This document shows, one piece after another, positions 16,873-26,876 of a stretch of DNA of 64,000 nucleotides. Every line of letters begins with the position of its first letter. Within the stretch, counting starts at the first letter, position 1. The position numbers were made by a program, and so were the translations under genes. The stretch is from Candidatus Synoicihabitans palmerolidicus (GTDB taxonomy: Bacteria > Verrucomicrobiota > Verrucomicrobiia > Opitutales > Opitutaceae): NCBI GenBank assembly GCA_020809425.1, contig JAGGDC010000003.1, positions 372,001 through 436,000 of the forward strand, in the 5' to 3' direction. The notes under the pieces are model-generated. The model was not told the DNA's origin. It did no database searches and saw only the letters and a program-made list of their open reading frames with translations.

Positions 16873-18240
16873 ATGCTCTCTCGTTTGTTCAAACTCTCTG
16901 ACCACGGCACCACGGTTTCCCGCGAACTGCAGGCCGGCCTCACAACCTTCGCGGCGATGGCCTACATCCTCGCGGTTAACCCCAATATACTGGCCGACTC
17001 GGGAATGGATCGTGCCGCTCTGGTCACCGTAACCGCTCTCACTGCCGCCGTCAGCACCATGCTCATGGCGGCGCTGACCAACTTTCCCCCTCGCCTTGGC
17101 CCCGAGCATGGGCATCAACTCGTTTTTCACCTACTCTCATTTGTCTCGGCGCAGGGGTGCGCTGGCAGGAAGCACTGGGCATGGTGTGCGTAAATGGGTT
17201 TGTTTTCCTCCTGCTTTCTCTCACGGGCGTGCGCGAGAAAATCGTCCGAGCCATTCCTTATTCGCTTAAGATCGCGATCCCTTGCGGCATCGGCTTGTTC
17301 CTCGCGTTCATCGGTCTGAAAAACGGAGGGGTTATCGTGGCGAACCCGGCCACGTTCGTCAGTCATGGAGATTTCACATCAGGCCCGGTCGCCGTCTGCT
17401 TGGCGGGCATCGCCCTGACCATCGTGCTGGTCGCCAAGCGCGTCCCCGGTGCCATTATCATCAGCATTCTCGCAACTGCTATGATCGGTCTGTTCGTGTC
17501 AGACGGCCAGGGAGGTAAAGTAACGACATTGCCGGAGGCGTGGCTCTCTGTCCCGGCCTCACCGGCTCCCGTCTTTCTCCAACTGGAGTTTGGTTTCCTC
17601 AAAGATTGGACCGCGTTTCAGATCGCATTGCCTCTCATCATGACCCTGCTGCTAGTCGATATGTTCGACAACATCGGCACTTTGATCGGAGTCACCAAAC
17701 GCGCCGGGCTCCTCGACGCGGATGGCAATCTCCCCAAAGCCGGAAGAGCCCTCGTCGCTGATTCCCTCGCCGCCATTCTTGGTTCCCTCTTTGGGACATC
17801 CACCGTAGGACATCCACCGTAGGACATCCACCGTAGTCAGTTACATCGAATCCGCCTCCGGCGTCGAGGCCGGCGGTCGTACCGGGCTCACCGCCGTCAC
17901 GGTCGCGGGCCTCATGCTGCTCGCTTTGGTCTTCACGCCTATAATCCGCGCCATCCCTGCGGCCGCAACAGCTCTGGTTGTGATTGTGGGCGGCATCTTC
18001 ATGCTGCAGTCAGTCATCGAGATCAAAATGGACGATTTCCGGGTCGCGGCGCCCGCCATGCTCATGATTTTATGTATTCTACTTACCTTCAGTATTGTCG
18101 AGGGTATCGGGCTCGGTCTCATCTGCGCCGCTTTGATCGCTTTGGCCGACGGCAAAACCAAGACGTTTCCTGTGGTGGGCTATAGCATCGCCGCAGTTTT
18201 CTTTCTGCAGTTTTTCCATATCTTCCCCTTCTCCGGTTGA
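16873..18240 (+). CDS. NCS2 family nucleobase permease (AzgA-like), frameshifted
   Basis: Proton-coupled purine/pyrimidine importer of the AzgA-like NCS2 branch. From ATG 16873: FKLSDHGTTVSRELQAGLTT, FAAMAYILAVNPNILADSGM, and, after correcting shifts near 17095 and 17145, the signature APSMGINSFFTYT-like segment in TM3. Later parts include GIGLFLAFIGLKNGGVI, LPLIMTLLLVDMFDNIGTLI and GVTKRAGLLDADGNLPKAGR, all typical. At 17794-17835 a 14-bp unit is present three times and breaks the frame; with one unit the protein reads GTSTVVSYIESASGVEAGGR, the conserved continuation. The substrate could be adenine, hypoxanthine, guanine or uracil. The downstream genes suggest nucleobase use. Confidence 0.85.
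17794..17835 (+). repeat. 14-bp tandem repeat x3 inside permease gene
   Basis: GGACATCCACCGTA repeated three times without spacer. One copy restores the conserved reading frame; the two extra copies add 28 bp, a net +1 shift, and create a TAG stop. It is either a slippage-prone locus or an assembly error. Confidence 0.9.
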
Positions 18241-18303
18241 GTCGGCAGGTGCCCACCCGCCTTAAAATTCCCTCCGCCGAGTCATTTTTTCTGTTCGTCC
18301 GTT

Positions 18304-19905
18304 ATGGCCAATTCCTCCACCAATACCACCGCCTCGGTTCCAACGATCTCGTTTCCCAATATTCCGCCTGAGTTTCAACGACTCGTGGCCGAAATGCAGC
18401 ACTCGACCGGCGCCCTGCTACATCCCCAGACCATGGACGATCGCCCGCTCCACGGCACCACCCTCTACATTGCCACATGCTCACTGGAGACGCGCTACGG
18501 GACCTTTCGCACTCACATCTTCCAGGACATCATCGACCGCCACTACATCATCGCTCTGGCCTATGGAGACATTACCGCCGCCGAAGTGCTCTACACTCGT
18601 CTCCACTCGTCCTGCGTAACCAGTGAAACACTACGTGGGTGCGACTGTGATTGCGTGCAACAGCTCGAAGGCGCGTTCAAAGTCATCGCAGAAAAAGGCA
18701 GCGGCATACTTTTTTATCTCATGCAGGAGGGCCGCGGAGTCGGTTACGTGGGTAAATCCCGTGATCGCATGATGGTGCAGGCGTCGCTCGATCAACTCTC
18801 CACGTTTCAAGCCTATGCGTCCATGGGATTGAAGAAGGACCATCGCAACTACGACAACATCTCGGACATCTATCGCCTGCTTGGGATCACCGCTCCGTTC
18901 ATCGTGCTGACCAACAATCCCGACAAAGTCTCCGCGCTCCGAGATCAGGGAATCAACGTGGTCGATACGGAAACTTTGGAGTTTGAGCCTTCGCCCTTCA
19001 ATCTGGCCTACCTCACGTCCAAAGCCGCCAGCGGCCACATTTTGAGCCGACCTTCCGCCACTGCGGTCAAGCGCGCCCTGCCCCCTGAGCCCGTCGTACC
19101 GTTCAAACCGCACGCCCTGCCCGGCGCCAAACGTTTCATTTATTCGGCCAGTTACTTTCTGCCCATGAAGCCCGTGGATGACGAAGTCCTGCTCGGTGCC
19201 GACGAGTTCCAGGCATTCTTCCGTGACAAAAAGGTCGAGGACTACATCGCCGAGGAGAATCCTCTCATAATCGACTACCAGTTGATTCGCGGCAACCGTT
19301 TCCTCATCAAGATCCACCCGGGCAGCCTCAAGGCGTTTCAAGACGCCAATCCCGAAGATCCCATCGTCGACCTCTTGACCACCCCCTATTGGTTCCGTGT
19401 CCACGTCTACTACGACATCGTGACCAGTCAGGAATTTGTAATCCTGACTCACGGCAAAGCGCGCATCTACGACATCCCCGTTGTGCGGCTGCACAGCGAA
19501 TCGCTTTTAAATCGTTTCCCGCTGCGCACGGTCGAGAACCGCGACAAGTTTAAGCAATCGGTGAAGCACATCGTTACCTACGGGATTGGTGTGATCCAAC
19601 TCATTTACAACGACGGGCGCGGAGCCGGCTTCGGAGCCTACGCGACGGACCTCATGCTTTCTGAAGCGGGCTTGGCGCTCTCCAGCGATGAAGCCTACAA
19701 ACGCATCGGCGTAGACTACGATAGCCGTGATTACGAAGCGTCCGTTTCCTTGCTCAAGCAGCATATTCCAAACGAAAAAATCCAAATGATGATGAATTCC
19801 CCCTCCAGTCTTGTCAAGAAGCCGGAGTATGCACTCGCGCTGCAGCATCACAAGGTGGACGTGGAACGCTGGATCTTTCTCGATGACGAATCTCTCGGAG
19901 AATGA
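18304..19905 (+). CDS. Tandem GTP cyclohydrolase II-like protein
   Basis: A 533-residue protein with two RibA-like halves. The N-terminal half (about 50-240) has the zinc site as Cys104, Cys115 and Cys117 (HSSCVTSETLRGCDCDC, same spacing as Cys54/65/67 of E. coli RibA), the catalytic loop LMQEGRGVGYVGKSRDRM and VLTNNPDKVSAL. The C-terminal half (about 360-520) keeps a recognisable HSES and YNDGRGAGFGAYATDLML but lacks all zinc cysteines and the TNNP motif, so it looks like a degenerate, non-catalytic copy. No DHBP synthase domain is present. It is translationally coupled (ATGA) to a SIS gene and follows a nucleobase permease, not riboflavin genes. RibA homologues outside riboflavin synthesis include Urc1 of the yeast uracil-degradation pathway; a similar role here is inference. 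True riboflavin RibA is less likely. Confidence 0.75.
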   Translation: MANSSTNTTASVPTISFPNIPPEFQRLVAEMQHSTGALLHPQTMDDRPLHGTTLYIATCSLETRYGTFRTHIFQDIIDRHYIIALAYGDITAAEVLYTRLHSSCVTSETLRGCDCDCVQQLEGAFKVIAEKGSGILFYLMQEGRGVGYVGKSRDRMMVQASLDQLSTFQAYASMGLKKDHRNYDNISDIYRLLGITAPFIVLTNNPDKVSALRDQGINVVDTETLEFEPSPFNLAYLTSKAASGHILSRPSATAVKRALPPEPVVPFKPHALPGAKRFIYSASYFLPMKPVDDEVLLGADEFQAFFRDKKVEDYIAEENPLIIDYQLIRGNRFLIKIHPGSLKAFQDANPEDPIVDLLTTPYWFRVHVYYDIVTSQEFVILTHGKARIYDIPVVRLHSESLLNRFPLRTVENRDKFKQSVKHIVTYGIGVIQLIYNDGRGAGFGAYATDLMLSEAGLALSSDEAYKRIGVDYDSRDYEASVSLLKQHIPNEKIQMMMNSPSSLVKKPEYALALQHHKVDVERWIFLDDESLGE

Positions 19906-20993
19906 TGAACTTCACCGCCGATTCCGCCGCCGATCCGTTCGGTCACAATTTGTTGGCTCAGCGCCTGCAGCTCATTCCACAGATTCTAACCGATATGTTG
20001 ACGGCGGGGCCTCGCCCGCTTTCGCCCCGCTCACTCGCCAGTCAGCGCTTCATCGTGACCGGCACCGGCAGCTCCGAAGCTCACGCTCGCTACTTGGCGA
20101 CCTTGCTCAATCTCCACAGTGATCTCGCGGCGGCTTACCTTCCCCTCTCCGGTTTCGTAGATGCCCCTCCGGCGATGTTCGCCGGGAAAACTCTCGTCGT
20201 TTTCAGTCAAGGCGTCTCGCCCAACGCACAAATCGCTCTGCAACGCGGCCGCGATTTCGCCCACACCATACTATTTACCGCCACTTCGCCGGAAGCGGCT
20301 GAGACCGCCGGAAAAACCGATCGAGCCCGTCTCCTGCGCAGCATTCTCGATCAGAGAGGCGAGTTGGTGGAGTTTCCCTTGGCGGAAGAATACACGACCT
20401 TGATTCGTTTCGTGGGTCCACTGGCTGGCTACCTGACCGCACTGCAGTTCACTGCTCAGTTTTCCAGCTCGCGAGTAATCCTGCCGACCGCCGCGGATTT
20501 GGCTCCCCTCCTCGCCGCCAAAGCCCCCTCCCAGCTACGCGACGCCATGTGTCAGTTGCCCAGCGAGTTTGCCGGGGGACTTAATGTAATTACGGCCGCT
20601 CCCATTTCTGATTTCTCTCAGAATCTGGCCTGCAAGTTCATGGAAGGCCTGTATTGGACCTGTCCCTCGATTTCGGATTTCCTTCAGTTTGCCCACGGAC
20701 CATTTCAACAAATGACCGCTCATCCGAAACCAGCCATCATTCTCCAAGGAGATGGACCAAGAGAAGCTGAGATGGTTCAACGTGGTGTCGACATGTTGCG
20801 CGGAGTAGGCGCTAGCGCATTTGTGATTCAAGTGCCGGCGCCCCCCTTGCTCTCGATTTTTGGCTTTGAGGCCGCCCTCAATGACCTCGTATTCCAGGCC
20901 ATGCGCCACCTTGGCGTGGATCAGGTCAATTGGCCTGGCAAAGGCCGCGACGACCAGCTCTACGGATTCTGTCCGGATCCTGCGACTGCCTGA
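19902..20993 (+). CDS. SIS (sugar isomerase) domain protein
   Basis: Overlaps the RibA-like gene by ATGA, implying coupled translation and a shared pathway. The first SIS module shows IVTGTGSSEAHARYLATLL (about residues 50-68) and TLVVFSQGVSPNAQIALQR (about 95-113), the phosphosugar-binding Ser/Thr loop pattern. The second module has FMEGLYWTCPSISDFLQFAH followed by GPFQQM, resembling the Glu and HGP elements of GlmS-type isomerase domains. No glutaminase domain is present. The ligand is probably a phosphosugar, perhaps the ribosyl product of the coupled enzyme; this is inference. 363 residues, intact. Confidence 0.75.
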   Translation: MMNFTADSAADPFGHNLLAQRLQLIPQILTDMLTAGPRPLSPRSLASQRFIVTGTGSSEAHARYLATLLNLHSDLAAAYLPLSGFVDAPPAMFAGKTLVVFSQGVSPNAQIALQRGRDFAHTILFTATSPEAAETAGKTDRARLLRSILDQRGELVEFPLAEEYTTLIRFVGPLAGYLTALQFTAQFSSSRVILPTAADLAPLLAAKAPSQLRDAMCQLPSEFAGGLNVITAAPISDFSQNLACKFMEGLYWTCPSISDFLQFAHGPFQQMTAHPKPAIILQGDGPREAEMVQRGVDMLRGVGASAFVIQVPAPPLLSIFGFEAALNDLVFQAMRHLGVDQVNWPGKGRDDQLYGFCPDPATA

Positions 20994-21000
20994 GTGAGAC

Positions 21001-21029
21001 AAAAAAGGCCGCCGGATAACCGGCGGCCT
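21001..21029 (-). terminator. Rho-independent terminator after TonB receptor
   Basis: AGGCCGCCGG / CCGGCGGCCT stem (10 bp, 4-nt loop). On the minus strand it is followed by T6, so it ends the receptor transcript; it may also stop the SIS transcript from the other side. Confidence 0.8.
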
Positions 21030-21062
21030 GAAAATGTGACAGCTGATGCGACTTTGTGCGGA

Positions 21063-23404
21063 TCAGAAGCGGAACTTCACCGTGAGCTCGGAGCGAATGC
21101 CTTGCTCGGCCACGATCGCCTCGTTGCCATAGGTGCCGTTGGGCGGAGACCAATTCTCTTCATCCGTAAGGTTAAGCACAGACAAACGAGCTTCCCAAGT
21201 GTCGGCCGTATAGAAAACGCTGGTATCGATTTCATATTGCGAAAGAATCACCAGCGTGCCCGCCCAGTTGTTGTTGATCTCGTTGTGGAAAGTGCCGTTC
21301 AAGGTAACACCAAATCCGTTGTCGAACTTGTAGGAGACCATACCATTCATTTGGAAGGTCGGGCAGCCCCTGAATCTTCGTCTCGCCGCCGGAAGCGCGT
21401 TGCACCTCAGGTGCCACCGCCGGGGACACGTTCACTGCCTCAAAACCAACTCCGGGTGTAGTCGCGTCGATGTAACCCATGGAGAACGTCGTGAAGAAGT
21501 TCTTGTTGGGTTGGTAGTTCACTTCGAACTCCACTCCATCGTAAGTGTAAGTCGCGACTGGGCTGTTGATCGGCTTGTTTTGACGGATCTGGTGATAGTA
21601 CGCCGCACCGAAGAAAAGCTTGCCGTCCATCATCGAACGCTTTGCGCCGACCTCGAACAGTTCACTGGGTTGAGTGAAATCGGCCTTGGTCAGAACAATG
21701 TCACCATTGCCATCACGACCAAGACCGGCGAAACCACCACCATTGCCCGTAGCACCAGAGGTATTTTCGCTCAAATTACCGGTGACGTAAAATGTCAGCG
21801 CTTCGACCGGCTCATAAATCAAACTCGCGTTGACGTTGGGTAGCGTGACACTGATTGAACGCTCAGAATCATCCGTAAACGGATCCTCAGTCGTGACCTT
21901 AAGAAAATCGGGGCGACCACCGGCCACGAGGGAGATTTGATCGTTCAGTTTGAAAAAACCCTGCACGTACGGAGAACCGCTGATCGCGGAAGACTCAGTG
22001 GTATCGCCATTCTCGAGCTGTGAACTCGCCATCCGACCCGGGTAACCGGGAACCGGGCCGCCATCGAATCCGAGCGCTCCCTGGCCATAGCCGGGAAAGT
22101 TGACCGAATTGCGGACATCGATGTAGGTGAGGTCACGGGTCAAGTTCCAAACCGCTGCCGGCACAAAATAGAAATCGTTGTAGGCCTTGTGGGTGATGTA
22201 ACGTCCCGCGACACCGGCATTCAGCTTGTGGTCACCAAACGACTTGATGAACTCCAAGCGCGACTCAAACGTGACCGACGGGTCCACGATTTCGGAATGG
22301 AATAGTAGTAGGCACTGAAAGTTTCCCGGCGAGTGTAGGTGAACAAATTGTTGTTCACGATGGTCAGGTCAGGATCTCCCTTGAAGGTCTGAACCGCCTG
22401 CACTTTGAAGTTACGGCCAATCGAATTGTCGCCCGGGTTAAGCAAGCGACGGCTGCGATCGAGTTTCACCTCGGGGCCCAACTCATTTGATTGGACGGAA
22501 AACCACTCGTGACGTAAGCGGAATTTTGAGAATCCAAATCTGGAATGCCAGGTCCCTGATTGGTATTTACGCCTGTGCGATAAAGGCCGTTGTCAATCAG
22601 GTTCTGCGTCGGACGATTGATACCTAAATTTTCGGTGTATTCCGCATAAAATGCCTGCGCATTAAGGAAGAGTTCATAGTCATCTGACGGACGGTAAGTG
22701 ATCGCCGCGTAGAGAGAATGGCTCTTGCGATACTCGTCGGCATACCATCCTTCGGAGTCTTCTCCGGAATAAGAGATGCGGTAGGCCAATTTGTCGGAAA
22801 CTGGAGCACCAAAGTCGATCCCTTCTCGGAGGATCCCGTCAGTGCCGGCCGTGACCCAGGCTTCTCCATTCGCCTGATCAAAATACGGACGCTTGATGAT
22901 GTAGTCGATAAAACCGCCCACGTAGGCAGAGGCGCCTTGAACCGCTGTGGCCGGACCTTTGACGATATTCACCGACTCAACCCAGTTGAAATCGATCGGC
23001 ACTCCGTTTCCGTTGCTGGTCAAACCACCCCTCATACCGTTGTAAAACACATCGGCATACTGACCACGAATGTCGGGATTCGCCGGTGCGCCAAAGTTCG
23101 AACGGGTGAAGAAACTCGAAGTCAGCTTGGCAAAAGCTCGAACATCTTGAATCCCGATGGCCGTAAGCTGCTCACGGGAAATAATCGTCACGCTGCGGGG
23201 AGTGTTTAGGATGCTGTCGCCCACCCCGAAGACTGACTCGAATGGCCGCGAAGTCGGCATGATGTTTTCCTCGATGGGAACATCGTTGACTTCAAATTTC
23301 TCCATTTCGATCGGGTCTTCATCCGCAGATTGAGCCCCGGTAAACGGAGTAAGGCCGGCAAACAACGCTGCCAGCGGTAGCGATTTAGATATAAGTCGAT
23401 TCAT
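21063..23404 (-). CDS. TonB-dependent outer membrane receptor, frameshifted
   Basis: Active importer for a large ligand across the outer membrane. From ATG 23404: signal peptide MNRLISKSLPLAALFAGLTP ending near GAQSA, then EMEKFEVNDVPIEEN typical of Opitutales receptors. The plug domain follows (SILNTPRSVTIISREQLTAI, NFGAPANPDIRGQ, NWVESVNIVKGPATAVQGAS), and then the beta-barrel with many aromatic strands. The end TWEARLSVLNLTDEENW and IRSELTVKFRF-stop is the usual TonB C-terminus with a final Phe. Frame breaks occur near 22480, 22280 and 21350. The plug resembles siderophore-type receptors rather than SusC. It lies downstream of the adenine deaminase on the same strand; the cargo is unknown. 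Confidence 0.85.
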
Positions 23405-23536
23405 TTGCGGTAAGTCAGATCGTCCCGTTCAAAGCACGGGTCATGCCTCCGTTCCAGAAATAACGCTCATATCTAAAACAAATACTGCGCAGTGGCCGCT
23501 GGTATGCGTCTGCGAATCCTCTTATTGTAATAACTA

Positions 23537-25364
23537 TTATGCGCCCCTCACTTCAAACAGAGGTGAAATGGCCATTCCCGGCACCGTGATCAACCCTTTG
23601 TCGGTGATCCGGATCTCTGGAATCACAGAAAGAGGGATGAGGTTGAAGCCCATGTAAGGCAGTGTGCATCCCACTGCAGACCATGCCTTGTTGAGTTTTT
23701 ACGAGGCCTTCGCGACCACCTTGGCCCGCTCGTCCGAAAGCAACCCCGCCACCGGCAGAGCCACCGAGGCCACCAATTTTCCGTTTCTCCCTACCCCCCC
23801 CTCCCTTACTCTGCTGAATCACTCTGCTGAATCGTTTGGAGGGCAAACATCATATGCGACTCATTCGTGCCCGCGATGATCAAATTATGCGCATCGTGCC
23901 CCACACTGCTGGCGACTGCGCCATCCTTGAGACCGAAATTGCGCAGCAATCCGTGGGCAACTTCTCCCGAGAGTCCGTGGCGCTCAATCACGCTCACACA
24001 ACACAAATCATGATTCACGAAATGCTCCTCCCATGACGTAGCGGGCTCCCAAATCACTTTTTCGTGGAAGAGAATAATTCCCGGCAACTCCGTACGAATC
24101 GTATTGGCCACAACTCGCTCGGTTGGTAGTTCCGGCACCAGTTTAGGTAATTTCCGGGGCAGCTTAATCGTACGGTAGGCTGCTTTCGGGTAACGATACG
24201 GCTGACTCAATGCTGCCTCCAATACCGGAGTAATCCGGCGATTTCGGACCACCAACTCGCCTCCATACCAAGTGCTTGGCGGTTCCAACGCATCGTTCAT
24301 CAACACCAAATCCGCCCGACGTGCCGGCCCCAATCCACCAATTTCATTGTCCAAATGAAAGCGAGTCGCCGGATGCAGGGATCCCATGCTCACAACCGTC
24401 TCCGTGGATACTCCGGCCCTCACTGCTTCCCGCACCACCCAGTCCAGTCCAAACATGAACAAACCATCCGCATCCCGATCATCCGTGCATACACAGACTC
24501 GCTTGGGATTGGCCCCCAATTCCGTCACCGTCTTGATCGCCTGTGGAAGGGAATGCCAAGGCGTAGTGGGGGGCCGCCGCGCAAGAATACCCACACCCCG
24601 TTCTCCAGAAAATCATCCGCAATTTCCCGGTCTATGGCTTCATGTGTATCGTTGATTCCACTGGCCGCCCCTGCTGCCACGAATTCCCGTCCGTAAATAT
24701 GTCCGCTGATCGGCTTCCCCCGCTTGATCGCCTCTCCCTGCACCGCGTGACTGCGCTCATCACCCATCGCGACTTGCACAAAAGCCATCTTCTCGCCCAA
24801 AGCTACCGCCTCCGGCCACCGATCGAATAGCTGACCAATTTTCTCCGGCGTCAGGTCCCCTCCTGCAGTCTCAAACGCCGCCTAAGTCGCCGGGACCGTG
24901 CTCGGCACGGTCAGGAATATATTCAACGGCGCTTGTCGCGCATCCTTGAGCATCCACTCAATTCCCGCCGTATCACACACGTTACCAATTTCATGACTGT
25001 CGCAAAATATTGTCGTCGTGCCGTTTAACAACGCCGCTTCAGCATAGGCACACGCCGTCATCATCGAGCTCTCAATATGGATATGCTGATCCACCAAACC
25101 GGGCGCAATAATCCCTCCCCTTGTGTCAAAAAACTTCGTCTCACTTCCTTTCCGTTTTTTGCATGTTCCGTCCGGCTTCACCTCGGCAATTCGCCCGGCC
25201 TTGATCCATACCTCCCGTGCCTCGTGAATCCGTTCCGTATAACTCGAAAAGACCCGCCCCCCCCCTCTTATCACTAAATCCGGTTCGGCCTGCCCCATCG
25301 CCACGGCGGCGAGTTGACGAGTTACGGTGTTCAATGGTGGAACGGAGAATCGAGTAAGAGGCAT
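23537..25364 (-). CDS. ade: Adenine deaminase, frameshifted
   Basis: Converts adenine to hypoxanthine and ammonia in purine salvage; amidohydrolase family with bound metals. From the start at 25364 ([20 protein letters not shown]) the N-terminal part has [20 protein letters not shown] (metal His pair) and [21 protein letters not shown] break near 24880 leads to [20 protein letters not shown], another near 24590 to [16 protein letters not shown] and [14 protein letters not shown]. The C-terminal part [20 protein letters not shown] is followed by a 13-bp duplication and a G-run that disturb the frame; the true end [20 protein letters not shown] and [16 protein letters not shown] can be read to a TAA at 23537. 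Total length, about 600 residues, matches the family. Confidence 0.9.
23808..23833 (-). repeat. 13-bp tandem duplication inside adenine deaminase gene
   Basis: On the gene strand GATTCAGCAGAGT occurs twice in tandem, adding 13 bp just after IQQS and shifting the frame. It resembles the 14-bp triplication in the permease gene. Confidence 0.85.
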
Positions 25365-25441
25365 GAACTAAATTCAGCAATCGTGGTGCCAGCGGCCACC
25401 TTTTTCATTGGCCCATTTCCGGCTTACCGAAATCGTCCCTC

Positions 25442-26876
25442 ATGCTTCGACCGATTCTCGCCATTCTCGCCACGTTCCTGAGCTCCATTCGCCTCTGCGC
25501 CGACTTCGATGCCCGCTACGAAGCCATTTGCCAAGCGGCGTCTCCCGCTCAACTCTACACTTTTCTTTACGCACTGCCCAAAGGCGGGGACCTACACAAT
25601 CACTTCGGCGGAGCCAATCGCTCCGAATGGATGTGGGCCATCCTCACGGATCCGTCCCGCAATGGCGGCGACACGTTCTACGCTCGCGAAAGGTTCAACG
25701 CATCCCCCCGACGCCATCGGCTGCCACCGCCCGCCCGCCACACCATCCGCCAAGCCACCTATGACGCGCTTCCCGCTCTTGCCCAGAGGCGAGTACATTG
25801 CACTGACTGCGCTCACCACCGATGAACGTTCGGACTGGCTCAACGCCTTCCGCCTCGATGCCCCCGGCGAGGGGCGAGACGTATTTTTCGATGATCACTG
25901 ACCTCGACTCGGAGACATCAACGCGAACCCGCACGTGCGCTTCGAACTCCTCGCCGACAACATAAAAGCCTTCGCGGCCGAAGGCGTACGCTACCTTGAA
26001 TTACAGTTCGGTCTGGGCGGTCTGTCTCACAATGACCTCACACCGCTCACCGACGAGGAAGCCCTCTCCATGATGGAAACCCGCCTCGCCCAACCGGACG
26101 TCGCATCCACCGGCCTCGAGGTGCGGTTCCTCGAAATGGTCCTGCGCTTCAGTCCGGCCGCCGAAGCCACCCAGGTAGAAACCTATGCTTGGGTTGACGC
26201 CCACCGCTCTCGCTGGGTCGGCATCAACATGACCGGCATCGAAGAGAACGGTAAAGGCTACCCGCTACGCTTTCTCGAGACTTACCGCCGTCTTCGTTCC
26301 GAATACCCCACTCTTCCTCTTTCCATCCACGCCGGAGAGATGGACAGTCCGGATCGCAATATTCGTGAAACACTCCTGCTGGGCGCCTCTCGCATTGGCC
26401 ACGGGGTCAACATCCTCGGCGATCCCGACACCTTACGGATGCTGCAACACAGCAATCGCACTCTGATCGAAATAAACCTCATTTCCAATCGTCTCCTCGA
26501 ATACGTGCCCGATCTGCAGCGCCATCCGTTTCCAGAGCTGCTCCGCACTGGTGTTCCCGTCTGTCTCAACACCGACGATCGAGGAATGTGGGACAGTAAT
26601 CTCACCGATGAATACTACACCGCCGTCACCCACTGCAATCTGTCGTGGACCGAGCTCATCTCCCTCGGTCGCAATTCCCTGCAGCACGCCTTCGTCGAGA
26701 AACCAGTCAAATCCCGCCTCCTCTCCGAATACGAAGCAGCCGTCGCCGCCTTCGAATCCCGTTTCAACATCGGCACCGTCCAGGATGCGCTCGCCGAGCT
26801 CACATCAGTTGCTCCCGTTACCTACGACTATGGGAAGGCCAATTGGGGGTTCCGCTTCGCGCGACCCACTCCTTGA
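25442..26876 (+). CDS. Exported adenosine deaminase-like protein, frameshifted
   Basis: Deaminates adenosine (or a related nucleoside) to inosine. A signal peptide (MLRPILAILATFLSSIRLCA) points to periplasmic or secreted action, as in ADGF-type enzymes. Metal and catalytic motifs are present: ALPKGGDLHNHFGGA (His-x-His), LPLSIHAGEMDSP (His and catalytic Glu), GASRIGHGVNIL (His) and VPVCLNTDDRGMWDSNLTDE (paired Asp). Two frame changes (near 25730 and 25890) are needed between the N-terminal strand and RFELLADNIKAFAAEGVRYL. It is divergent from adenine deaminase with about 77 bp between starts, so both may share a control region. Confidence 0.88.

Noticed and set aside
17794-17835. CRISPR-like repeat
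   Set aside because: The units are 14 bp without spacers and lie inside a gene. No CRISPR array or cas gene is visible anywhere in the window.
18631-19494. 287-codon minus-strand frame opposite the RibA-like gene
   Set aside because: Antisense shadow with no recognisable domain or start signal.
18304-19905. Annotation as ordinary riboflavin RibA or RibBA
   Set aside because: There is no DHBP synthase domain, no other rib gene nearby, and a second degenerate RibA-like half is present.
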